Below are positions 15,408 to 25,179 of a stretch of DNA of 64,000 bases, piece by piece. The number at the start of each line of letters is the position of its first letter. Within the stretch, counting starts at the first letter, position 1. The DNA comes from Lyophyllum atratum. Its lineage: Eukaryota > Basidiomycota > Agaricomycetes > Agaricales > Lyophyllaceae. Position numbers and translations under genes: made by a program. The stretch lies in contig JACGCN010000038.1 in assembly GCA_014905825.1 (NCBI GenBank), positions 372,001 to 436,000 of the forward strand, read 5' to 3'. Under the pieces are notes generated by a model. It was not told the origin of the DNA. It saw only the letters and a list, made by a program, of their open reading frames with translations, and ran no database searches.

Positions 15408-16097
15408 CTATGCGCAGGGGCAGCTGCGACCACAGGCATTGCATTTAAGGGTGGGTTTGATATTCGGATTCCAGAAATCCTCTCGCCGCAATGTTGGCTC
15501 ATCATTCCATGATATCAAGTACTTGACAATTGTCATACTTGAGAATTCCGTGCTCCAGCCTCCCCACTCGCAGATCTTGCGGAGGGACCACCGGCGATGC
15601 GAAGCCAGATACTGGCAGCCACCTCGGCGGAAAGAGTGGGTGCCATAGGGATAGTGATCAATCCTGATATCGAGAAGATTGTTCCGGAAGAGCTCGAGGA
15701 ATTGTTCTGTTGTCTGCAAATGTAAGAATAGGATCGAAGTAAGTTTGAATCACTATAGTGCACACAATCCGGAAACATTTACCATGGGCGTGTTTGTGGT
15801 AGAGACTCGGTCTCCCGATGCCATGCGGCGGAAGAAGAAGCCATCAGTGACGCCCGACACAGTGATCCATTCTGCAAGTGCACGAACAGGACATAGATGA
15901 GCCTCCTCCTCAGGCAGCACGTGTAGATAGAATGGTTTGATCTCTGGTAAGTGCTATCATTGGGGGCGGCAGCACATCGCAGTTGAAAGTGACTAACCTC
16001 CATGTTGATGGGTCTTGCGAAAGGGCAGCTCGAGTTTGATAAGCCCGTCGTTTTCAGGAAAATGGGTGATATGATGAGCACAGATCTTTAACACTTC
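15408..16097 (-). pseudogene. Tyrosine recombinase, 3' half (catalytic His-Arg-Trp-Tyr part)
   Basis: Downstream half of a minus-strand gene cut by the retrotransposon at 16098. Three exons: LKICAHHITHFPENDG...KTHQHG, then IKPFYLHVLPEEEAHLCPVRALAEWI through MASGDRVSTTNTPM, then TTEQFLELFRNNLLD to the stop at 15408-15410. Catalytic features of tyrosine recombinases are present: HxxR in THSFRRGG, Trp/His position in ICEWGGWS, and nucleophile Tyr in TIVKYLIS. It ends with a Cys cluster, CNACGRSCPC. No stop or frameshift is seen inside it. Joined to the part at 25858-26920 it makes one continuous coding sequence, so this is a recently split gene rather than a decayed one. Confidence 0.85.
16093..16097. 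repeat. Target-site duplication, left copy
   Basis: ACTTC directly outside the left LTR; the same five bases follow the right LTR at 25858-25862. Confidence 0.95.
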
Positions 16098-16775
16098 TGT
16101 TGCGATCCGGCGATAATCTGAGGTAGATTAGATAGCAACGATATCCGGTTCCGGTTCTATATTTAGAGATCCGTCAAAGTCTCGTAGTTTCTAAGTATCG
16201 ATGCGTGATCTTATCCCAAAGCGTCGTACTGACGATTGGCGAAGTAACAGATACCTCTGTTAGTTCCTAAATAAGTATTAACGCGTCGTTCCTTTGCAAC
16301 CTGCAAGATTTGTCTTAAGATCACTCAATGTAGAGATAAATGGGAATTGATTCAAAGTGGCTAGTACAGTAGTAGACTAAGGTCTTATATACTACTGAGG
16401 GGCTATGCTCGTGAGTCAGTATGAGTGTAAGAGGGAGCGGCACTTGTACTTGCTAGAAGATTCTTCAAAGGGCGTGAAGAATCTCGAGCACGCGCGACGG
16501 ATCCATCAGAGCCGGCCGGAACCGACTGAGGCTGTTGCCAAACAAATATCCGGCGTTTTGGCGGATCCCGAGATCCGAGATATTGCTCGGCATCTCGCAA
16601 GTCCCTGGCATCTCTGACAATCATATCAATTCTGCGAGATTGATCCGGGTTTCTGAGATAAGATTTGAGCGCGTCTTATCAGCGCGTCTCAATGTCTTTG
16701 TTATTCCTAAGTGCGTCTCAACTTCTAATTACAAGGCTAGTCTTAAGGTATGTGTTCATACCCTGTCCCATGACA
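16098..16775 (-). repeat. 3' LTR (left in window)
   Basis: 678 bp, TG...CA ends. No difference noticed against the copy at 25180-25857. It contains no credible gene; open frames of ~70 codons on both strands occur identically in both LTRs and are chance. Confidence 0.95.
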
Positions 16776-16787
16776 TAGCCCCCCCAG
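16776..16787 (-). other. Polypurine tract
   Basis: In element sense CTGGGGGGGCTA lies directly upstream of the 3' LTR, the position of the plus-strand DNA primer. Confidence 0.75.
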
Positions 16788-17023
16788 TTTAGACGCACTA
16801 AAAGAATTCTCAGGTACCTTGGAGTCGGAATAGTGTTAAAATCAACGTTTCGGGGAAATAGCACAAAGAACAAAGAAAAACATCGTAAAAATGGTCGTAA
16901 AACGTGAAGTCATTTAAGAAAGGTGATAATAAATAAGAGGAAAGGTTGCATAGGTAAAGGCACAGGGATCTGGTAAGTATTAGTACAGTTATTTACAATG
17001 ACGATGCTACTAAAGTGCCCATG

Positions 17024-17812
17024 TTAGTTTAAGAAAAGGTGCGCGAACTCGTCGGCCGACTCAGCGAGAGGAAAATCTACGGTTATGGGGCCACCTCTGA
17101 TCGGAATGCGCCCGTTGTAGATGTTGTTGGCGCGGAGGGCTGGGGTCGAGAGGGCGGGATGGAGGATCATTGCGAGTGAGTCGTCAACGGCCTTGTTGTC
17201 GTAGACCGGGACGACGGGAATGTACTTAGCGGGTTGCTCCAGTCGTTCCAAGAACTCCTCCCATTGCATTCCCCAATAGGCCCCCCAATTCCACGAGCAC
17301 GCCATTCCCTGAGCAATGCTGCGCTCGATCCCCTTCCCAATCCATATCAGGTAGCTGCATGCGATGTGTTGGACGAGCTGGAGGCGGAATCGAAGTTGTT
17401 CCATGGAGGTAAAGGCGTCCAAAAGAGGGTTTCGGTGCGGGAAAGCGAGGACATAGGATAAGGTGGGGGTAGAGAGTTGAAGAGATTTGAGACGGTCACG
17501 GGGAAGCGTGATAGGGAGTTCCTGGCTGGAGGTGTAGGGGTCGAAATCGTGAGCGGCGCAATGCACGACCTGGGCCATCTTGGTCATGAGCGACCACAGC
17601 GACGTTGCGACTCGAGGGTCGAGGGTGTACGAAGTCACTCCATGGTCGAGGTGGGGAATGATGTCAAGGGGATTGAACTGGTAGTCGAGCAAAGGGGACG
17701 CGATGGCGCCGCGGAATAAGGATTTGAGGAAGGGGTCGCGAATAATGGCCTCGATTTGGCGCATCGTGGGGCTTGCGACGAAGGTGAGGGCGGTTGAGTG
17801 GACGGAAGGCAT
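17024..17812 (-). CDS. Third ORF of the retrotransposon (env position), unknown function
   Basis: An uninterrupted 262-codon ORF in element sense, starting 98 bp after the pol stop and ending ~240 bp before the PPT. The product begins MPSVHSTALTFVASPTMRQ and includes LRFRLQLVQHIACSYLIWIG, SWNWGAYWGMQWEEFLERL and PAKYIPVVPVYDNKAVDDS. It looks like a compact mixed globular protein: no signal peptide, no clear transmembrane anchor, no Cys pattern, so it is not a typical envelope. I recognise no family. It could be an element accessory protein or captured host sequence. Lack of stops over 789 bp in a young element argues that it is coding. Confidence 0.6.
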   Translation of the reverse strand: MPSVHSTALTFVASPTMRQIEAIIRDPFLKSLFRGAIASPLLDYQFNPLDIIPHLDHGVTSYTLDPRVATSLWSLMTKMAQVVHCAAHDFDPYTSSQELPITLPRDRLKSLQLSTPTLSYVLAFPHRNPLLDAFTSMEQLRFRLQLVQHIACSYLIWIGKGIERSIAQGMACSWNWGAYWGMQWEEFLERLEQPAKYIPVVPVYDNKAVDDSLAMILHPALSTPALRANNIYNGRIPIRGGPITVDFPLAESADEFAHLFLN

Positions 17813-17910
17813 GTTTTAACGAAGAGGTAAGTGGGAGCGAGCTGATAAAGGCGGGGTGCGCGAGAGTGGTTTGAACGAGGCTGTTCTGTTTTTGAAAAGC
17901 CTCGTGTTCG

Positions 17911-20900
17911 CTACTTTTTGCGCGTGTCTAGAGGTTTGCTTTGTCTCTGCGACATGCGCCGCTGTTGTCCCTGCATATGTGATATGTGAGAGGGTGAGAT
18001 GACGTCTTCCAGCGCCACATCACCACGTTCCCGCTCTGCCGACTGTCCCTGTGACTGATCAGGTTGCGTCCCGTTGCGCGGCGCTAGCTCGTGTGATATT
18101 TCAAGAGTATTCTGCGGGTTTCCTTCGTGATCCATCCGAGGCGCGTGTATCCTTCCTTTGTGCTCTAGCCATGCCTTGAGGACGAGGGGCGCGTTCTTCA
18201 TATCATTGGCGGTTAACCACTCGTCTGATTCCGGACCGAACCCGGTGAAACGCACCTTGTATTCTCGGGCGCGTCGTCCTCCCCTACGCTTTTGGAAGCG
18301 TTCACTGACTATGGCGTCGACATCCCATTCCTCGAGTTCTACAAAGTCAGCGCGATTGAGGCGTCGTGAGGGTCTTTCTCCGAAGTGTTCTGGGGAGATT
18401 AGATAACGTTCCAGGTGAGCTATGTTGATGATTGGGTGGGTTCCATAGGAAGCTGGCATGCGTAGTTGGTAAGTAACTGGGCTTAACTTTCGAATTATCT
18501 CAAAAGGGCCATCATATTTCATTAAAAGCTTCTTACCTCTCCCCTTCTCCTTCTTAAGTAGCTCCAGGGAGTGAGGGTTGAGTACTACTAAGTCGCCTTC
18601 CTCGAATTCCGTAGTGAGCCGTCCTTTATTGTAGGCGCGTCTTTGATGGACCTGAGCTAAGACTAGGGCTTCCTTTGCTCGTGTTCGTTCCGCGTTAAAT
18701 TGGTCGACCATAAAGGCTGCCTTTTCATGTAGTAAATCGGGGTCGGCAATCGCCTCTTCTGATGGTCTAGAGACGGAGGTTGGGTTAGCAAGGATCGTTG
18801 ATCCAGTAATAGGTGTGTATCCACGCAGTAGGTATGCCGGCGCGAATGTTGTTGCTGAGTGCGGGGTTGAGTTATAACTGAGAGCTAACGCGTCGAGGTA
18901 CTGAGACCAATCGTCTCGAGATGGGCCGACATAAGCTCTTAGCGCTATCTCTAGTGATTGATTTAGGACCTCGGTCTGACCGTCAGCTTGCGGATGAAAG
19001 GCAGTAGTTAATGCACGCGTCATGCCCATTAAACGACATATTTCTTTCCAAAAATCGTTTCTCCAACGGGTATCACGATCCGTTATGACTTGCCGAGGGA
19101 TTCCATATTGAGAGATTACATGCTTGAAAAAGAGCTCGGCGGTTCCAAGCTCTGTAATGGTAGTTGAGCATGGAATAAATATCCCGTATTTAGTGAGTTT
19201 ATCAACGATTACTAGGACATTGTCAAAACCCTCTGAATGTGGAAGTTCCGGGATGAAGTCCATGGTAACTACCTCGAACGGTTGAGAGGGGATCGGAATC
19301 GGTTGCAGTAGTCCTTTAGGCGGGTCTCGACGGGGCTTCGATTTTTGGCATACATCGCATGTGGTAACGAAAAGTTTGAGGTCACGAGACATTCTTGGCC
19401 AGTAGTGTGTAGCGGCGAGACGGTTATATGTTTTGTGGTAACCTGCATGTGCTGCTTCACTAATGGTGTTGTGTACTTCGTTCATTACTACGCTCTGAAG
19501 AGATTTAGGAACGCATAAACGATTATTTCCTTGCCAATCCTCGAAGAAGATAAGACCATCGTCACTGTAATGGTATTGAGGATATCTCGGGTTTGACCAG
19601 TTGCGCTCGCCTTTCCACTCCTTGAGGACCTCGCCAAAGTGGGGATCGAGCTGATATGCACGTACCCAACTAGTTAGTTCCTCCTTGGATAGGCTAACCA
19701 TTACCGAGTACGAGTTTGAAGTGGCATAGGGAAGCTCGATATCGTCTAGTGCTGAGTTAAACTCGAGGGAGACAGGGTCGGTGTTGATAGCCGATGGTGC
19801 CTGATCCCATGATTCCTCGACTTGAACAAATCGGGAAGCCACGCTTAATAGCCGTTCCTCGAACCGATCTCCGAGCTCGAGATACATATCCTTCATAGGA
19901 TCGTCGGGATTAGACAAGGTAAGCGTTCTGATATCATCGGTTTTCGGTCCTGATGTGATGGGCATCCTCCTTCGTAAGCGAGAAATGGGATCCACATTAG
20001 AATGAACACGTCCTGCACGGTGGATGATTCGTAGGGTAGGGTAGGCGGCGAAAACGGTTCCCCAGGTAAGCAGTCTCCTGTTTACATTCTGAAAGGTCTT
20101 GCTCCAGGTCAGTGCCGCGTGGTCCGTGATAGCTAGGATATCCCCCCCTTCAAGAAAAGGCTGGAATTTAATTAAAGCCTCCTTTAAGGCTAACGCTTCG
20201 CGCTCAGTTGGTGAGTAGTTTCTTTCGGCCGATTTCAACACTCGAGACCAGTAACTGACCACGCGTTCAACATGGACTATGGTATCCTCAAACGATTCGG
20301 CCCATGCTCCTGGTGCAGGGACATCATTCACGTCCTTAGATAAGGAAGGGACAAGCGACGGAATGCCCTCCTTATTCTGATAAGCCTTGAACAGCCGATC
20401 GTAAGTCCTTGTACCCCGTAGATCTCGGATACTAATGGGTTGGACTTGCTGTAGTATACCCGCAAGCCCATAATCGCAGGCATCCGTATACAAGCGGTAC
20501 GGCTTTCCCTCCATGGCATAGCCTCGAACCGGCGCGTTCGTCAAGACTTGCTTACACAAATCGAAGGCTTCTTGGTGTAGTTCGGTCCAAATCCAATCTG
20601 TACCTTTCTTTAGCAATTGAAAAAGCGGGTGAGCTATCCAGGCGTAAAACGGGACATAAGCTGAAAAATATACCATCATTCCTAGGAATATTTGAAGTTC
20701 ATTCACGCCTCGTGGGACGTCTAGATCCAGAATCGCGTCTACCTTCTCTTTGTGAGTGGACAAACCTAGTCGCGAGACTTTCTGTCCTAGAAGTAATAAT
20801 GATTGGTAGGCGAAGTGGCACTTGGATGGTGAGAGGGTGATGTTAGCTTCTGCAATGGCCGAAAAGACCTGATCAAGATGCTTTAGATGATCCTCGAAGG

Positions 20901-23181
20901 TAAGTGAGAATATCACAATGTCATCGATGTATACTAACGTAAAAATCCAGAGGTAAGGTGCCAGAACCTTCTGCATTATGCGTTGAAAGACGCTGGGTCC
21001 GTTGCGATATCCAAATGGCATCCTGCGGAACTGCCAAAGTCCTCGGTGAGTTCTAAAAGCTAGTTTCTCCGCGGCGTTATCTGACATGGTCAACTGGGTG
21101 AACCCGGCTAAAGCATCGAGAGTGGTAAGCCATTGTGATCCTGTGAGTGCTTGGAGGATATCTTCCTGTTTTGGAATGGGAAATTCATCCGGAATCACCA
21201 TCTCATTTAGCTTTCGTAGATCGATTACCATGCGTGGTTTACTATTGCGATATACAATAAAAACCGGTGCGGCCCAAGGGCTTTTCGAAGGTTCGATCAC
21301 TCCTAATTTGATCCAAGAATCCATTTGTTTATCAATTACTTCTCGTTTTGCAGGGGATGCAGGAAACGGGGGCAACGATACCGGCTGTGCATTGGGTTTC
21401 ATCGAGATTTCGACCTTCTCATCGTAGTTTCCGAGACGTCCATCTAAACCGAAGGCTTTCTCATTTTTCAAAATGACTTGCTCTAGTTGACCTCGCTGTT
21501 CCGGGGTTAGATCGCTGGAGATTTCCACCTCAGTGAGAAGTCGAGAAGTTGGTGGGGAATCCTCTGGAGCCTCCGAAGTCTTAGGTCCTCCCTCAAGTGG
21601 CTCCTCTGCAAGCGGGTCGTCGTCCTCAGTGGCGTTTCGTTGGGCTTTAGACGATATCTCAGTCCTACTCGTAACCGTGTTTGATGTCGAGGATGTCTGA
21701 ATGTCGCTTAGGGCCTGGATTAAACGTACGTGCTTCTCTATAGCATCCTTCTGACCCTTGGATAGTTTATCTTCTCTATCTAACCAATTCTTAGGGTTGC
21801 GAGCGGTCCCTAATAGTTGGCCCTCTGCGATGATCACTGGAAACGCGGAGAAGTTGGCTATGTGCAGGGCGGGAGAGTCTCGGGAGATTAAAGAATCAGC
21901 GCTTCCGTATACGTCTTCGGGGTTACTAGCGTGTTCGAAATTTCGCTCTACAAAAAGGACTTTTGTATTGGCGGGAAATGAAACTCGTAGTGGAACCATT
22001 CGGCTGACTTCAGGTGGGATGATTACCCTTTCCAAAGCTCTTACCTCTGAGTTCGCTAGCCGATGTCGTAGTAGTCGTTTAATCTTCTGACTTTTTCGAT
22101 GGGCTCGGTTGCGCGGGATGGAAGTAACCTCTCGTTGCGTCCTTATCTGAAATGCATGTCCGTCTTCATTAATGAGGGATGGAGAAGTAGAGTTATCTAC
22201 TTTGATGCGACGTCCTGAATTCCCGAACGTGATGTAAGCCTCCCCATCCTCTCTGACAACCGATAACGAGTACTGATCCGCGAAGTCATTACCAAGGATA
22301 AAAGGGGTAGTCATTCCTTTCACTACGTATGCCTCGACGCTGAGTTTGATCGGACCGTCCTCGGTATGGAAGAATAAGTCAATATCAACGAATCCTGAGA
22401 TAGAGCTCGTACCCGTAACTTGAATAAGATTTATCTTTTGCCCCAGGCGAGGTTTCGGCTTCAAAGTTAGTGATTCCAGGGTTTTCTGCGATATCAGCGT
22501 GATGTCTGATCCTGAATCCAGAATGACTGTGATGGGGTCGAGATCGAGGCCTCCTATGGTGGCGGTGGTTTGAGTAGCCCTGGAACCTAGGAAGGAGCAT
22601 CCGGGAGGTCGGGCCATTAACTTCTTAAGTTCGATAACCCTTCCTGGCGAATCTGATTCTGAGGTACCTTTAACTAGATAATTAGTGGCGTTAATTTCCT
22701 TGGCTAATCGTCTACGCGATCTTCGGTTGAGGGACGGTTTAGGATTATAAGGAGCGCAGAAAGTATTGAGTGTGCGCGAGGCTGTAGCCGATGATTGAGA
22801 ATCCGAGTCCTGTGCCATCGTATATCCGGAGTCACCCTCCAGGGCCGTTGAGTCTTCTATAAGATGAGGCTCCTCGGTAATCTGGAGGGGATAATCAAAA
22901 TCCTGATTCAGATCTTCAATCTCGGACTCCAACTCATAATATAGATCATCGTATTCTCTCTGGGCCTCGAAGGCGTCGTCTGAAGTGGTGGCTAGGTTAG
23001 ATCGTGCGGCTCGATTACCTTTGAAAGCATACTTGCACTTGTTTACCACTCCCACAGTGTCGGCAGGGTCTTGCGCCTTTCTCTTCGGGAGTAGATCCTC
23101 GGCGGGTTGTGTTCGAGTCGTCCTTAGGGTATTTCGGGGGTTCGAGATTCTTGTGGGCACCGATGAGATTCGTACGAGCAT
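17911..23181 (-). CDS. pol: Retrotransposon Pol polyprotein with chromodomain
   Basis: 1,756-codon open frame. Domains in order: aspartic protease (DSGSD near residue 220, with ILGND later), reverse transcriptase (QFRRMPFGYRNGPS, catalytic YIDD near 750), RNase H (LYTDACDYGLAG near 900, ITDHAALTW), integrase with HHCC zinc finger (HAGYHKTYN...CDVCQKSK near 1240) and DDE core (VTMDFIPE, ITDRDTRW, DGQTEVLNQ), GPY/F-like region, and a C-terminal chromodomain (EEWDVDAIVSERF...YKVRFTGFGPESDEW, near 1620-1670). The first ~55 codons overlap gag in another frame. The ATG at 23181 lies in that overlap and is probably not the true start; Pol is normally made as a Gag-Pol fusion. No internal stop is seen. 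Confidence 0.95.
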   Translation of the reverse strand: MLVRISSVPTRISNPRNTLRTTRTQPAEDLLPKRKAQDPADTVGVVNKCKYAFKGNRAARSNLATTSDDAFEAQREYDDLYYELESEIEDLNQDFDYPLQITEEPHLIEDSTALEGDSGYTMAQDSDSQSSATASRTLNTFCAPYNPKPSLNRRSRRRLAKEINATNYLVKGTSESDSPGRVIELKKLMARPPGCSFLGSRATQTTATIGGLDLDPITVILDSGSDITLISQKTLESLTLKPKPRLGQKINLIQVTGTSSISGFVDIDLFFHTEDGPIKLSVEAYVVKGMTTPFILGNDFADQYSLSVVREDGEAYITFGNSGRRIKVDNSTSPSLINEDGHAFQIRTQREVTSIPRNRAHRKSQKIKRLLRHRLANSEVRALERVIIPPEVSRMVPLRVSFPANTKVLFVERNFEHASNPEDVYGSADSLISRDSPALHIANFSAFPVIIAEGQLLGTARNPKNWLDREDKLSKGQKDAIEKHVRLIQALSDIQTSSTSNTVTSRTEISSKAQRNATEDDDPLAEEPLEGGPKTSEAPEDSPPTSRLLTEVEISSDLTPEQRGQLEQVILKNEKAFGLDGRLGNYDEKVEISMKPNAQPVSLPPFPASPAKREVIDKQMDSWIKLGVIEPSKSPWAAPVFIVYRNSKPRMVIDLRKLNEMVIPDEFPIPKQEDILQALTGSQWLTTLDALAGFTQLTMSDNAAEKLAFRTHRGLWQFRRMPFGYRNGPSVFQRIMQKVLAPYLWIFTLVYIDDIVIFSLTFEDHLKHLDQVFSAIAEANITLSPSKCHFAYQSLLLLGQKVSRLGLSTHKEKVDAILDLDVPRGVNELQIFLGMMVYFSAYVPFYAWIAHPLFQLLKKGTDWIWTELHQEAFDLCKQVLTNAPVRGYAMEGKPYRLYTDACDYGLAGILQQVQPISIRDLRGTRTYDRLFKAYQNKEGIPSLVPSLSKDVNDVPAPGAWAESFEDTIVHVERVVSYWSRVLKSAERNYSPTEREALALKEALIKFQPFLEGGDILAITDHAALTWSKTFQNVNRRLLTWGTVFAAYPTLRIIHRAGRVHSNVDPISRLRRRMPITSGPKTDDIRTLTLSNPDDPMKDMYLELGDRFEERLLSVASRFVQVEESWDQAPSAINTDPVSLEFNSALDDIELPYATSNSYSVMVSLSKEELTSWVRAYQLDPHFGEVLKEWKGERNWSNPRYPQYHYSDDGLIFFEDWQGNNRLCVPKSLQSVVMNEVHNTISEAAHAGYHKTYNRLAATHYWPRMSRDLKLFVTTCDVCQKSKPRRDPPKGLLQPIPIPSQPFEVVTMDFIPELPHSEGFDNVLVIVDKLTKYGIFIPCSTTITELGTAELFFKHVISQYGIPRQVITDRDTRWRNDFWKEICRLMGMTRALTTAFHPQADGQTEVLNQSLEIALRAYVGPSRDDWSQYLDALALSYNSTPHSATTFAPAYLLRGYTPITGSTILANPTSVSRPSEEAIADPDLLHEKAAFMVDQFNAERTRAKEALVLAQVHQRRAYNKGRLTTEFEEGDLVVLNPHSLELLKKEKGRGKKLLMKYDGPFEIIRKLSPVTYQLRMPASYGTHPIINIAHLERYLISPEHFGERPSRRLNRADFVELEEWDVDAIVSERFQKRRGGRRAREYKVRFTGFGPESDEWLTANDMKNAPLVLKAWLEHKGRIHAPRMDHEGNPQNTLEISHELAPRNGTQPDQSQGQSAERERGDVALEDVISPSHISHMQGQQRRMSQRQSKPLDTRKK

Positions 23182-25066
23182 TGAAATTGTTTCGAGGCTG
23201 ATCCCTGTAATTAGCTGGGGCTCTGTAGTTCTCGATTCTCTCAGATCGTGGCGAATCTAATCTCATCAGGGTGTCCTCATGGAATCTGATAGCTGATTGG
23301 AACTCGATCACGTCTACATACAGTTGGGTTGTAAGCACCGTATTCCAGTTTGCTGGAGCTCCCTCCATGATTTCGAGGATCATTTCGGAATCGTCGAGAG
23401 TGTAAACCGTATTGAGAAGTTCTGCCTTTCGGATGTAATATTCGCTGGGGGATTCGCGCGTATGACCGCTTTCTCGGTAGCTTGCTCGAACGGCCCTTGC
23501 TTTCTGCTTATCCAACCACTTCCTATTCATGTAATAGGTAGAGATACATTTCCGCAGGGTATCCCAATCTTTTTCTACCGTGTCCCGATAGTCTCCCGGC
23601 AGCGACCAGTACCATGTTTCTGCGTTTCCTTCCAACCTTCGAGGAACTACCGTTCCGAGTTGAGTGAAGACCGCGGCAGACATCTTAGCGAGATTATTTA
23701 CCTTAGATAGCCAACGGACTATGGTATCGGTGTTTCCATCCCATTTTGGTACGTTCTCGAATTTGAGTTTTAGGTCGAAGTGGGGCTCGGGCTGTGCGCG
23801 AGGACGTCGATCGTCTTGAGGATGGTCCCGTCTAAAGTGACCGTTCCCTCCATTACCGTCGCCGCCTCCTCCTCCTCCGTTACCGTCGTCTCCCGGGGGT
23901 CCTCCTCCCTGTCTTTGATTATCCTGTCGGCCCTGTCGTCCGTCACGCCGGTCGCGTGATAATCGTGAAGGAGGTCGGAAGTTTCGGTGGCTGTTGTTTC
24001 CCTCGTCGTCGTCAGAAGGCTCTTCATCTGGTGGGTCTCCTCCGGCGCGGTTATTCCTGTTGGCACGAGAGGCGGATGATACAGGCGTACCTTGACCTCG
24101 ATCCCTATCGAAGTTCTCGTAGTTCTCTCCGATGTCTCTAAAGAGTTCTCTCATTCTCGAAGTCGGTGGACGAGCCGTTGTCTGCTGCGTTCTCCTTCCT
24201 TGTAAGGCTCGGGCAACGGAATCGCTCTGATTGTAGATATTCGAAGATTGCCTCGTTCTTGGCCCACCAGTTTCCATTCTTTGGAACCGTTGCTGCCTCT
24301 CACCATTGCGAGATCGATTGCCGAGATGAGGAGGTGGGTCACGAACGTTGCCTTGAGCCTCGGGAGCGGGGGCTTCTTCCTCGATCAAAGTAGCCAGATC
24401 CGGGTTTCGTGGGACATCGGTGCTGAAATTATAGTGCTCATCGAAAATTGATAAGTACCTTTCGACCTCGGTCCTGAAACAGATCCCAATGATCTCAAAC
24501 TCATTCTCAAAGTAGAATTCACCGATATCTCCCTTGGGTCCCCACAAAGGTAGGTCGGGGATTGAGATGCCGCTAGTCAAGAGAAGATCCGAGAGTTTCT
24601 GCCTTACCCTAACTAAAAAGGAGAGTATGGCAGCATAGTGCTCGCGTCTGACTGAAAAGGCGAAACCATCGAGAGTCCGAACCTTGAGGCAGTCCGAGAA
24701 AAGAAGATCTAGGAGTCTAGATTCGTGATCAAAAATGTCCTTCAACAGGCGCCGAGAAAATACCTTGCAATTGAGTAAGAAAAGTTTGTCGAATGTTTCG
24801 GCGCCGATTTCTAAACCGTTTCTTCGCCTTTCTACTAGTTCCATGTTGGAGCGGAAAAGATGAAAGGCGCCTAGGGTCGGTACGTCGATTGTGGTTGGCT
24901 CGGGGTCTCCGAGGAATTCATCGGGCTTGATTGCGGGCGCCATTTCAACGAGTCTAGGAAGATCGAAAAAAGCGTTAGAAGCGATGCGGTCAGTAGTCAT
25001 GGACGCGGGAATAGAAGGTTCTGCTGAAGTTAAAGGGGACGTATCTTCCATAATTGCCGTGGCCAT
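23015..25066 (-). CDS. gag: Retrotransposon Gag protein
   Basis: 683 codons starting 113 bp after the 5' LTR. The N-terminal part is of unclear fold. The middle is Arg/Gly/Asn-rich (RDRRDGRQGRQDNQRQGGG, GGGGGGDGNGGNG), suggesting nucleic-acid binding. The capsid-like retrotransposon gag domain spans about residues 440-620 (FDLKLKFENVPKWDGN, AETWYWSLPGDYRD, KWLDKQKARAVRASY). The C-terminus begins a CCHC zinc knuckle (CRHCGSGK) but leaves the expected register: no His is present, and the last knuckle Cys with the following residues (KCKYAFKGN) is in the pol frame. Gag stops a few codons later. See the findings for the frameshift interpretation. Confidence 0.9.
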   Translation of the reverse strand: MATAIMEDTSPLTSAEPSIPASMTTDRIASNAFFDLPRLVEMAPAIKPDEFLGDPEPTTIDVPTLGAFHLFRSNMELVERRRNGLEIGAETFDKLFLLNCKVFSRRLLKDIFDHESRLLDLLFSDCLKVRTLDGFAFSVRREHYAAILSFLVRVRQKLSDLLLTSGISIPDLPLWGPKGDIGEFYFENEFEIIGICFRTEVERYLSIFDEHYNFSTDVPRNPDLATLIEEEAPAPEAQGNVRDPPPHLGNRSRNGERQQRFQRMETGGPRTRQSSNIYNQSDSVARALQGRRTQQTTARPPTSRMRELFRDIGENYENFDRDRGQGTPVSSASRANRNNRAGGDPPDEEPSDDDEGNNSHRNFRPPSRLSRDRRDGRQGRQDNQRQGGGPPGDDGNGGGGGGDGNGGNGHFRRDHPQDDRRPRAQPEPHFDLKLKFENVPKWDGNTDTIVRWLSKVNNLAKMSAAVFTQLGTVVPRRLEGNAETWYWSLPGDYRDTVEKDWDTLRKCISTYYMNRKWLDKQKARAVRASYRESGHTRESPSEYYIRKAELLNTVYTLDDSEMILEIMEGAPANWNTVLTTQLYVDVIEFQSAIRFHEDTLMRLDSPRSERIENYRAPANYRDQPRNNFNARTNLIGAHKNLEPPKYPKDDSNTTRRGSTPEEKGARPCRHCGSGKQVQVCFQR

Positions 25067-25161
25067 GAGTTATTGCTTGAGTGTTGGTTGTAATAGAATA
25101 GTAGATTTGTTACAAAGCTAGAGTTGTTAAGTGAAACTGAGTCTTGACAAGTATTCTCAGT

Positions 25162-25178
25162 TCCGGGTGTGTCCACCA
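25162..25178 (-). other. Primer binding site
   Basis: In element sense TGGTGGACACACCCGGA starts one base after the 5' LTR. The leading TGG matches the CCA end of a tRNA primer. I cannot name the tRNA without a search. Confidence 0.55.
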
Positions 25179-25179
25179 A

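Noticed and set aside
16403..16792. Open frames inside the LTRs
   Set aside because: Short, on both strands, duplicated exactly in the other LTR, with no family features.
23015..25066. Gag zinc knuckle as complete within Gag
   Set aside because: The CxxC is present but the His is absent and the last Cys is out of register, so it was not annotated as an intact CCHC.
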